A DNA stretch of 64,000 nucleotides. Source: Dillenia suffruticosa. Its lineage: Eukaryota; Streptophyta; Magnoliopsida; Dilleniales; Dilleniaceae. The notes under the pieces are model-generated. The model did no database searches. It was not told where the DNA came from and saw nothing but the letters and a program-made list of their open reading frames with translations. Location: contig JAVTVX010000013.1 in the NCBI GenBank assembly GCA_033439265.1, positions 4,118,501-4,182,500 of the forward strand. The letters run 5' to 3'. This document shows positions 42,601-52,617 of the stretch, piece by piece. The position numbers and the translations under genes are program-made. Each line of letters begins with the position of its first letter. Within the stretch, counting starts at the first letter, position 1.

Positions 42601-45600
42601 GGGACTAGGTGATGCATGTCAATTTTGACTCAGCCTCTATTACTTTGGATTTTACAATGTGAAGATGCGAGACAGCAACATGATGTTTCTGCTTGGACTT
42701 TTCTAATCAAAAGATCCATTTTTGTCTTGAATATTACATCAATTTTGATAATTTAATTTTCAACTAATGTTATATTCTTTCCTTAAAAGTAGAGCTATCT
42801 GCCCTTGTCAGGTTTTTGTTTGTTAATGTAATTTTTTTTTTTTTTTTTTTTTTGGGTTTAACTTCAAAATGTTGAATTGTGATGATAAATCCAGATTGAC
42901 ACTTTTCTAGAAGATCATTTATTTTTTGGTTAGATTTCGAATAAATGAAAGCTATATACCTGTATATTCAGATATGCCACTGTCTAAGCTTGGATTTTGA
43001 TGGATGGCGTAGGCTGCTCCCTTTCTCCATCTAGTTTGTACATTTTACACTTGCGTTAGGTGGTGCATGCTTCCTCTACTAGAGTTAGAAAAAGGATAAA
43101 AATATGCAGTGCTGCTGAGGGTGACCAAAAGTTAATAGTTTCAGACATTTTCAAGCTAATGTGCTTTGAATAAGCACTTTTCTATCACCATTTTCCATCT
43201 TAGGTGTACATTTTTTGTCTTAAACGTATCAGAGATAATTTAAAAGTATATCATGAAACAACAGTTACTCTTTTTAAATGCTGCTTTCATACTGTTGGAC
43301 TGTGGCCGGCATTACCTGGATTATGTGAGAGCTGATCTTGATGATATTCAGTTGACACTACATGGTCCAAAAAGATTAATTACCAAAATCAATAAGCTTC
43401 TTTGATCACAGAAAGTGATGGAGAGAGTATGTGCTAGAATTTCTTTAGGCATCATGTCAGGTTTTGTGGTTTCAATCTTTTACTTTTTAGTCTAAATCAG
43501 CATTACTCTGAGTGGGCTTACAGTTCATGTCAATATGAGTTGCTTAATTGCTCTGCACATGCCATGCTTGTTCTGATTGTATGGGATTTCTGTTCTGCGT
43601 ACAGTATGTCGTTTATTGAACGGCTTATTGGCCGAAGGAATCTTTTTCATCAGTAAACTTCTTTCATTCTTGCATTTGCCTTAAGACAATGCTATTGCTG
43701 CTCAGTTTTTTCTGTGACTACATAGCTCTTGACTGTTTGAAAAAGCATGGACAAAATACAAGCAGGATTTCATCTAGCTTGGATTTATTTTTACACCAAA
43801 TGGAGAGCATTTCATTTTGGAACAATTTAGAACTTGTATACATGTGAAAGGTGCCAATTGGCCAGAGAAGTGAGAGAGAGAGAGAGAGAGTTGGCTTGAG
43901 GAACGCAACGCAAGTTCTTGTTTGTTTGTTTTTGTTTTTGTTTTTTATTTTTTTCTTCAAGGTGGGACTCAAATAATACCGGCATGAACATTGTATGAAG
44001 CTTGGTGCTGTTGACAAATATTGCTTATGTTGTATTCGTAAAAATTATTCAGATTTAATCAGATTATCATGAACTTGTGACATGGTTTTGAAGATGATGG
44101 TTCAATGGTCATTGGCCGAGACACGCGACGTTACTTTCGTTTGATTGCTTTCGTTATTTTCCATATCTAGTTTGGTTATGAATGGTGACTTAAAAGAATA
44201 TTTAAATTTCACAATTTTTCACCATTCTATTTTTGCTATTACTATTACTCTACTAATTTGATTTGCTGGTTACAGTATTCACTCAACCAGGAAAACTTTC
44301 ATCAAGTTGATAACTACTTGAAAATATTAAATGCTAATGGTGAACACTGATATACAATATTATTTATTTATTTATTTATTAATTATTAGTATCTAATAAT
44401 CATATTGATGTTAACTAAATTCGGTTTGATTGAGTTAAAAGTTGAGGGATAAAATTTTTCTGATATTTGTTTTTACCGTACACAATATTTGAATTCGAGA
44501 TTTTTCTTAAATGATATTTGTGTCTTGATATACAATATTATAACATATAACTTTATAGCACTATTAAATAATTGACTTTCTTATTATTAAATTACTTTCA
44601 TTGATTATTAATCTTTAATATCATGGATTACAATAATTTTACTGACCACAAATGGGGGGGGGGGGAAAAATTGTAGGCATGATTGCTTAGCAACAATGTC
44701 CCTTTTGAGACACCCCTTCGGTTGTCGGATATTATAATAATAACGTGCATGAGTCACTTTAGGTGGGTATTACTTAGCTCTAATGTCAGTGTTTACTTTT
44801 CAAAGTATTCATAAACGTCACATTTTAAGGGGTTGGGAGTTGTTTAAAGGCAAGGCAGAATCACAAGCATTAATTAGAAAAAAATTCTCTATTTTTGGAG
44901 CCTGGAGGGCACATGTATGACATCATCTTTCTCTAGAAAATCGCAAAGTCATGGGTTCTCTCTATCATTTTCCGGATACGAATGATACTCCTTTTTATTT
45001 TGTTTTGTTTGTTTGTTTGTTTGGTTTTTTTTTTTTGACTTTTTTTTAATTGTATAATAATTCAAATTTTGAATTATTATATTGGGAGAGATGTTGTTCT
45101 CTTAAGGACACTAGACTGTCTCTTTATGGGTCTTAATTTGGATATTATTCGGTATTCGAGATTTTATTCCGATTAATCTGTATCGATCCATTATTAGGCT
45201 TGTTTTTAGGAGTTTTTTAAATGTAATTTTTTTATTTTCATATCAAGTTAAACTTAGATATGATTAAAGGGGTCTAGACATCCTTTTCACTGAGCCAAGC
45301 CAATGTTGGTGATACGAATGATGCTCTTCTGATTCGCATGTTGTGCACATGACCCTACCTGGGAAGCTATATGTTTATTTTATCATATACATAGGTGGGG
45401 GATGTTATTCTTTGATCTTTTCCCTTTGGGAGTCATATCGTGTCATTTTCTGGGTAGGGTTGTAAAGAGTCCACTAAGCAGAGCCCAGAATCTTTCTTTT
45501 CTTTCGTTTTTATACGAGATTTGGACCATTACGGATTAGGAGAGAAAAACCGTGATCACTAAGCTCTCCCCGGGAATCATTCATGAATGAACGAGCATAA

Positions 45601-46269
45601 GCAAGCTCTAGAAAAACATATCCCACTAGAGAAGCCCTAATTGTTCTTATTCAATATTTAAGCTCAATTTTCAATTGTGGCCTGTTCAAGAGTACCGAAC
45701 ACAAATTTTTGTAGATAGTCCTCTTTCTCGGGTACAATGTAATATAACACTAGATGTTCACAAGAATAAAATGCACTAAGAAGGAAATGTCTTATTTATT
45801 ATGGACAAAGTAGCAGAGAGAGTAGTGGCCAAGTCAGTAATAAGTTCCCCTCCGCCTTTTTTTAAAGTTAATATAGGAAATTAAAGTCGAGCTAATTTTA
45901 GAGTATTTCATTACAAGGTGATTTATCTCTGAAATGACATAACATCAACTCATTACTTTTGCTGATGAGAGCTGTTGCTGTCTCCATAACCTCTTGGTTT
46001 TTTGGGAGGATAAGATACCCTATCCTCCCTACCTCCCTTTCTCCGTTGCTTTTTGCCCTTTCTAATAATAATAAAAAAAGGTTGTAGCCGTTTCTGACAT
46101 TACCATGTCATGCATATGAAAGAATCTTGTTGGAAAATTGTCATATTTGTCGGTAGTGTGTGTGAATATATGCTTTTTCCAAGGATTGATGAATTTGTTT
46201 GACTTCAAAGACCAGTTCTCGGATTGTTCATGCTCAATCTTTTGCCTTCTACAGCCATTTGAGTGATCT
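42601..46269. other. Long spacer upstream of NPF gene B
   Basis: There are T-runs at 42833-42854, a GA microsatellite near 43870-43889, a poly-G run at 44655-44666 and TTTA repeats at 44363-44380. A more complex stretch at 45250-45800 (including CTCTCCCCGGGAATCATTC) looks like remnant repeat DNA, but I cannot name it. No coding exon is supported. Confidence 0.5.
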
Positions 46270-46599
46270 GGGCCAAGACCAAGCTAGCTCAAAACTGAAG
46301 TTCAGCTTGGGTTTTGGGCTCTGATACCATACAGAACAATATAGAATATTGCTCTTATACCATGTTGAAAGAATAATAGAAACATGAAACATAAATGAAT
46401 ATGAGTAAAATAAGTGAATGCAACATAATAATATGAAAATCTAATACTCTATCACTTTAAATAAATTTTTACAATAAGTTGAATTTATAAAAAATCTATT
46501 GTCATTAGTGTAGAAATATTTATTATAAATATGGAAGTATAAAAATAAGAAAAATTAAACCAATTGATTTGATCTTAATATATAATATATTTATTAACA
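46270..46599 (-). mobile_element. LTR element remnant (TRIM-like family), copy 1: LTR plus primer-binding region
   Basis: On the minus strand an LTR of about 234 bp (46599-46366) starts TGTTAATAAATATATT and ends TTTCA. It is followed by initiator-Met-tRNA-type primer-binding motifs (TGGTATCAGAGC at about 46316-46329). The LTR shares its opening and AT-rich body with the LTRs at 48696 and 51912. No coding sequence. A fossil fragment, old by its divergence from the other copies. Confidence 0.7.
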
Positions 46600-46888
46600 C
46601 AAAGCTCCACTAAACCTTGGAAGCAAATTGAAAGTGAACTTTTATGTACAGAAGTTGTAAAAATCTGGATCTTGCCTCACTGGTTTCAAGGGTAAAATTT
46701 TAAAAGGTGTAAGCATCTAGAACTGTAACATATCTGGAAAGAAAGATATTAATTATGATCAATAATACTTGGACAGTTTTGGGTACAGGATTGATGCCTA
46801 ACCAATAAAATCATACTCATTTGTATATTAATGTTGCGGGCGTGAATCTCTGATGTTGCTTTTTACGGTGTGCGATTGTTTCATACAG

Positions 46889-47004
46889 AATGTAGCCGAT
46901 TTTATGAGCTTTGCGAAAGATTGTCTGGAAAACTTGGGAATGCTATTGGTGATCATCCCTTCAAGCTAAAAGTAGTTCGGCAAGAGGTTACGAAAATACC
47001 TCTG
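46889..47004 (+). other. Exon-like segment of an unidentified plus-strand gene or gene fragment
   Basis: The segment is bounded by a good acceptor (TTTCATACAG) and donor (CCTCTG|GTAGGT). Its length of 116 nt would enter in phase 1 and leave in phase 0, encoding CSRFYELCERLSGKLGNA followed by IGDHPFKLKVVRQEVTKIPL. Amino-acid composition looks protein-like. I do not recognise the family, and no partner exon in matching phase was found nearby. It may be a relic exon. Confidence 0.35.
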
Positions 47005-48304
47005 GTAGGTAAACTTGGTGTTTCTATGTGCTCGTCTACCCCCTTTGTTTTTCTCAGTTTAGGACTTGCAGTAGTTTTCAAATCATTTTCCCCCAGAAGT
47101 TCGAGTAACTCCAATTTAATATCATGGGATGGTTATGCATTTAAATTGAATGATTGAAATATTTTGTAGAATATCGGAATTATGTTCAAGCAGCAACTAG
47201 TTTTAGACATTTTGTATCTTTTATCCACGTTAGATTCTTTGGAATGACACGAAGGGTTCTTGGCCATTCAATTTGCTGCAAGTATAAGAGGAAAGATCAG
47301 TTTTTGTTTCTTGATGTGATCTATATACATTATTTAAAATAACCTTTTGCTATGAAGGATTATATGCAAACTTCAAAGAATATTGAATGGAATTGGGATA
47401 CTTCTGAATTTTCTACCAATAAACTTGATTATTAGGTAGTCACCTCTCAGCTCAACTCCCATACCTGCACAGAAAAGATAACATCCAAAATGAGTGTTTG
47501 AAAATGCAGCAGGATTAAAATACATACCTCTGTATCTGATTCTTTTAAGGGCATTCCTGAATTCGACCATCGGAAGTTCCAACCCCCAAAACTTCTTCAT
47601 CAGCGTTAACAGCCATGCGAAGAACTCTAGCGTTTGTTCCTGGCTGTAGTGTTTATATTCTAGTCTGCTTCTTCCTGTTCCAGACTTCCACATATTTTAC
47701 CTTGCATCCCAAATAGATTAGTTCTGAACTTATGGCCACTGCTCGCGCATCTAATGTAGTTGGCGATGATTCAACCATACTGAAATTTGTAGTGCCTCTT
47801 GCACCAGACAATAAAATAAAAATTTTTAATTTTGAATATCTAGAAAGACGGGGTCTGCAATTATGTCCTAAGGAGTTTCTACATGCCTATTTTTGTTCAT
47901 TACTAGTAAAAAGCTTGAAGTCATTGGATTTTGGCTGAGTTGCTTTAAAGTAAAGACTTAGGTAAGTAAGTAGAAAAATGGATTCCACAATCTGTAGTTA
48001 TAGTTCACTGATTATGTGGTATCTTTACACCTGCTCCATCTAAGGAATTGCTGGCAGAATAAATGAGTCCATCCCGTGCTTGCAATGCATGAACTGGATT
48101 TGATTTCCCCAACAGTTTTCTTGAACCATTCTGGATAGTACTGAATGCTGTTTTGGGGCATCTACAATATAGTTTACCATGTACAAGAGCAAGGCACTTA
48201 ACATGTTTGTTTGGATTCAGCAGTTTGGATCCACCGTACCTGGAGTGAGCCTACCAAAATCACGGTACACCACATTCCAATTACAATGAAGGCATAATAG
48301 AATT

Positions 48305-48895
48305 CCTAAAATCAAATTAATTACTCATTTGATTTTGATATGTATTTTACTTTACTTATTCTTATATTTTCATATTTATAATATTATATTTTTATATTTA
48401 TGACAATAAGTTTTCTATATACCTAATTTATTATATTAGTTTAATTGAGATAATGAAATATTATTATTTATATTATTGTATTACTTTTCATTTTTAATAT
48501 GGTATTAAAATCATGTTTATCTATTTTTCTATATTCAAATATTTTTAATATGATATCAGAGTTCCTTTTATAAAAGGAGTTATTCACGTGTTCTCACGCA
48601 CCTTCAAAACAGCCAAAACTTGAAGCTAGGACTTAGAACCAGAGCCGGACAGAGCCTAAAGCCAGGAGCCAAGATCCAGAGTAGCACGAGAAATATGTTA
48701 AAAAATATATTATATATTAAAATCAAATCAATTATTGATTTGATTTTAATATATATTTGATTTTTATTTATTTTTATATTTATAATATTATATTTATATA
48801 TTTGTGATAATATATTTTCTATATAAACTCAATTTATTCTAATAGTTTAATTGAGAGAATGAGATATTAGTCTTCATATTATTAAATTGCTTTCC
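48305..48895 (+). mobile_element. LTR element (TRIM-like family), copy 2: two LTRs around a tiny non-coding centre
   Basis: The 5' LTR (about 48305-48520) and 3' LTR (about 48696-48895) share ATTTGATTTT.ATAT, TTATATTTATAATATTATATTT and TAGTTTAATTGAGA.AATGA blocks in the same order. Between them lie about 150 bp with a primer-binding-like ATATCAGAG and the block AAGCTAGGAC...AGAGCC...AGCCAAGA. Total length is about 0.6 kb with no coding capacity, fitting a terminal-repeat retrotransposon in miniature. The two LTRs are clearly diverged, so the insertion is old. Confidence 0.72.
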
Positions 48896-49012
48896 AAATT
48901 TCTGTTTGTTTTCTTAAAGTAAAAAATTGTTAGTCTCCAACATAATATAAAATATAATCCCAAGTTGACAATGCCAGAGGGTTATTCTCACTAGGCGCAA
49001 TGCAACCTTGAA
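48894..49012. repeat. Segment duplicated from the 3' flank of the bark-storage-protein gene
   Basis: The segment (CCAAATTTCTGTTTGTTTTC ... TATAATCCCAAGTTGACAATG ... ACTAGGCGCAATGCA) matches 52185-52282 closely. Both copies lie directly after a member of the same LTR family, so the element and its flank were duplicated together, or the flank is part of the repeat. Confidence 0.75.
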
Positions 49013-49014
49013 TT

Positions 49015-49345
49015 TTCTTGTAGTAAATGCCATTCATAACTTGCTACCATATGTTATCAATTTTGGGTTTAGCAAATGTTATGTGGGATGATACATCATT
49101 TTAAATTTTCTTCAATAAAGTTGAAATTAAATTTAGTTAAAATTATATAATTGTGATAATTTTATTTTTTTATCATATTATAAGTATAATACAACACGAT
49201 AAATAAATTGAGACAATCCGAAATATGAGGACCCTAGCATTTATTTATAGTATTAAGCTATGCCATATAAGCACTTCCATTAACACCATTAACAAATGGC
49301 CAGTTGCAAGGGACTTGATTGCAAAAAAAAAAAAATTGATTCTGA
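49015..49345 (-). mobile_element. Non-autonomous DNA-element-like repeat, copy 2, interrupting the LIN-like pseudogene
   Basis: This is collinear with 36660-36990 over about 300 bp. The right end, read on the minus strand, begins GCAATCAAGTCCCTTGCAA and abuts the N-terminal exon of the LIN-like pseudogene. The left end lacks the matching terminal block, so this copy is truncated or joined to the neighbouring duplicated segment. Confidence 0.65.
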
Positions 49346-49960
49346 TTTGTATGTGGTAGAAAAACCAGGATCTTGAAACAAGAAGAGGGCGATGGCATAG
49401 AACCCATGATTCTTGTTCTTTGATCCGTAAGTCATTTAAAAACAGGAAGAAGATGTACCAAGAAGAGGTTTTCAAAAATGTTAGGAGCTATTTCGGTTCG
49501 AGCCAATGATGGGTCTGGTTGAAAAACACTGAGAAAATTAATGGAAGCATCAATAGGGCGATGACATAGCGCACGAATGAGGGAGAGGAGGAAGGAGGTA
49601 AAGGGGTTTCAGGGTAGGAGAGAAGGAGCTTTTCAGCTAAGCAGAGAGAGGAGGACCTAATTGATGGGCTTGGCGTGGATATCGCGTTTTCTAGGATTCG
49701 CATGCAAGGTTTAATGGCTTGAGTAAGAATTGTTCACTGACTTTTTGTCGGAAAATGGAGATGATTTGGTGGCCGGAGTTCGGATTGGGAGAGTACTTCG
49801 GGGATGAAAGCGGTAGTGTGGCCGAGGATCTGAGCCGATGTGGTGGTGGCGGCGGCGGCTGTGCGGACATGGTGGTGGCAAGGGTTTTGGAAGTGGCTTT
49901 TTTGGTGCTTCGTGCGTTATGGAGAGGCACGTGAAAAGGCAAGAGTTTGGGTCAAGTTTG

Positions 49961-51734
49961 AAGATTTAAGAACTGAATTACCTGTTTTCTTGTGCTGGGA
50001 TGGGGACGGCTTATGAAATTACTAGTTTGACCTCATCTCGAAAATTTTCCTGTATTTTGGTTGTTTTGTAGGAAAAGGAAAAGGAAATATATAAAAATAT
50101 CATGTGTGAGTTTTGCTATTTAGATTCTTTATTCATTGATTTTTTAAGAGGAAAATACCTCAAAGACAACTTGGCTATCTAATTTGAAAAATAAAAAATA
50201 AAAAAATAAAAAGACCACTTAGCCATCAAACAACATTAAAATCAAAGTGGCTTCAATAAATTTATATAAATATCACCCATATGCTTTTCTATTATATATG
50301 TTCTTATATTATTTCAAAATTACTTTATCTAAAAAAAAAAAGAGTAGCTCTGAAAAATAGGACTTCCTGCAGAAACGCTTAGATACCTCTCGCGCGCGTG
50401 TGTGTTTTTTTTTTATATTTAAAAATGAATAAATTGTTATATAAAAATTGAAATTTACAATCTAATAACATTTATTACATTTTTTAAAATAATTGAGAGA
50501 GAAAAAAAGGGTAAAATTCATTTAATGGATATACTTGTAATTTCAATATATACTTGAAATTTCCCGGCAAAAACCTCTTCTCGCCGACCAGGCCGGCTTG
50601 ACCGATGAAAATGCTTTTCCCGAACATTTCTATTGTACTCCTTCAAGGGGCCACTTGATAATTACGTATTTCCTTTTAATTTCACATCTGAAGAATTGTA
50701 GTCCATATTCAATCTTCTTGTTAGAAAATATATTGGGGATGGTGAAGGAAGGCCCCATTTGGTAGAAAAAAACTCACAATCCTCGGGGCTACCTGAAAGA
50801 AGAAATAGAAAAAGAAATAAATATAATGATAAGTTGATTTTTTGTCATCGTAATAAATAGAAAAGAAAATATAATTTGTTTTTTCATCTTTATGAAAGAT
50901 AAAAAAGGAGAAAGAAGTATGATATCGTTCACTTTTAAAAATATCCTTTTGTAACGAATTATTTATTAAAAAAATTAATAAACTTAACACAAAAGTAAAA
51001 AAGAAAAGTAATTGGTCACAGACATCTATCATTTATCGACAATGATTTGACATACGATTGCTATTCAACCTATTTATACAATGGATTGCATAACAGGCCA
51101 TAAATCGGGAGAATTTATACCTACTCTAAATTTCAGGAGACATGAGAAAAATGATACTAGATCTCGTCATTTTAAAAAGAAAAAAAATATATATATATAT
51201 ATATATAAAGATAGATGTTTATTATTTATGAGTGAGAGGTGAACCTTATGATAAAGAAGAGCAAGAAGAATCAAAATATAGAAATATACGCTTTAGGTTA
51301 TTATATCAGTATGTCGACTCACAAAGCGGGAAGAGTAATTGAATAAATTTGAGGACGTAAACGCTTATGATACTTGAACTTATGTCTTATCAAGCATATT
51401 ATCCTATTTTTAAATTGATTTATTCTACGGCAAATGCTAATCGGTATCAATGAAATAGATTTAATCATTAGTAAAGTTGAAGTCAATGAAAACATTACTA
51501 CGAAAATATTAAAATCTCAGGATAGAGGCCGCAATTATCTAATAAAAAGACCTACATGTAATATAACTATTGTATTGCAAGATATATCTTTATATAAAAA
51601 ATATATAAAAAATATATAAAAATCTATATCAAATCATATGGTTAAAAAAACCTATATTGTTGTGTTATATAAATATATAACAATACCAGATATAATACGT
51701 CATGATATATATAATAATGATAATATTTAACTAA
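49961..51734. other. AT-rich spacer, no gene seen
   Basis: Dominated by A/T runs, with an AT microsatellite at about 51189-51207 and a short CG/TG run at 50391-50404. The reading frames present are compositional. Confidence 0.55.
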
Positions 51735-52130
51735 CTTCCTATATTCAAATATTCTTAATATTATATGAGAGTTCTCTTTGTAAAGAGAGTTATTCACGTG
51801 TCTACATGCATTTTCAAAAGAGCCCCGACCCAAAGCTAGGACCTAGAGCTAGATCCAAAGCAAGCCAAAGCCCGAAGCCAAGAGCCAGAATCAAGAGTAT
51901 CATGAGGCTTATGTTAGAAAATATAATATATATAAAAATTAAATTAATTATTAATTTGATTTTGATACGTGTTTAATTTTACTTATTTTTATATTTGAAA
52001 TATTATATTTATGGATTTGTGACAATAATTTTTTATATAAATTTAATTTATGTTAATAGTTTAATTGAGGAAATGAAGCATTAGTGATCATATTATTATA
52101 TTATTTTATTTATCTTTCGTATTCATATTA
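51735..52130 (+). mobile_element. LTR element remnant (TRIM-like family), copy 3: centre plus 3' LTR
   Basis: The non-coding centre (about 51735-51910) repeats the order seen in copy 2: GAGAGTTC, AAAG.GAGTTATTCACGTG, AAGCTAGGACCTAGA, AGCCAAGAGCCAGA. An LTR opening TGTTAGAAAATATAAT at 51912 follows, running through the same AT-rich blocks to about 52130. No upstream LTR is recognisable. Non-coding fossil. Confidence 0.7.
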
Positions 52131-52184
52131 TTTTATATTTTTAATATTTCTATTATTTTTCTTTTCACAGTTTTGATTTGGGTC

Positions 52185-52282
52185 CCAAATTTCTGTTTAT
52201 TTTCTTAAAGTACCTAATATAAAATATATTCCCAAGTTGACAATGCCAGAGGGTTATTCTCACTAGGCGCAATACAGCCTTG
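52185..52282. repeat. 3' flank segment shared with 48894-49012
   Basis: See the partner copy. This one lies about 340 bp downstream (in gene sense) of the stop codon of the bark-storage-protein-like gene, so it is the likelier ancestral location. Confidence 0.7.
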
Positions 52283-52617
52283 ATTTGGGTCCCAAATATA
52301 CAAATGCCATTTGTACCTTGAGAATGTCCTACCCTGTAGAGACCCTTGAGCACCTCTCCAATCTTCATCCACTTTGACGCATGGTGTTACCCGAGGGGCT
52401 TTGTTAGGATATGGCACTCACTGTCATCATCACGCAGACAAGAAAAGTTTATCCAAAGTAAAATCTAGGCCTTTATTTTCTCAAAATGCCTTGGAGAATG
52501 AAAGGGCCTTTATTTTCTCCAAAATGCCTTGGAGAATGAAACCAAGATTACAAAATCATATGTGGATGGGCGAGTTCTACACAAGTGCAAAAATCACTTT
52601 GCAAACATGAACCTAAC

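Larger units (their letters stand above)
47557..49960 (-). pseudogene. Broken copy of a LIN-type E3 ubiquitin ligase (N-terminal exon and C-terminal WD40 end)
   Basis: Two parts lie in the right order on the minus strand. The N-terminal part (about 49960-49345) has ILENAISTPSPSIRSSSL, LAEKLLLSYPETPLP, then after a frame change LCHRPIDASINFLSVF, SLARTEIAPNIFENLFLVHLL and a stop. The C-terminal part has GSKLLNPNKHVKCLALVHGK, SRKLLGKSNPVHALQ and YSASNSLDGAGVKI (about 48250-48020). It continues with MVESSPTTLDARAVAISSEL, IYLGCK and, after an in-frame stop, NARVLRMAVNADEEVLGVGT and SDGRIQ (47830-47557). These are remembered signatures of LIN/CERBERUS-like proteins (U-box, armadillo and WD40). The U-box and armadillo middle is missing. 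An LTR element and a DNA-element-like repeat sit in the gap. The stops and frame changes make it a pseudogene. Confidence 0.8.

Noticed and set aside
45440-45800. More complex sequence considered as organelle DNA or an LTR
   Set aside because: No gene, tRNA or terminal repeat could be recognised; left unassigned.
49488-49942. Two short overlapping frames considered as a small novel gene
   Set aside because: Read across frames they match the N-terminal part of LIN-type ligases, so this is a pseudogene exon.
52374-52610. Plus-strand open frame with a duplicated TTTATTTTCTC...AAATGCCTTGGAGAATG segment
   Set aside because: It is 3' flanking DNA of the bark-storage-protein-like gene; the repeat is a short local duplication with no coding signature.
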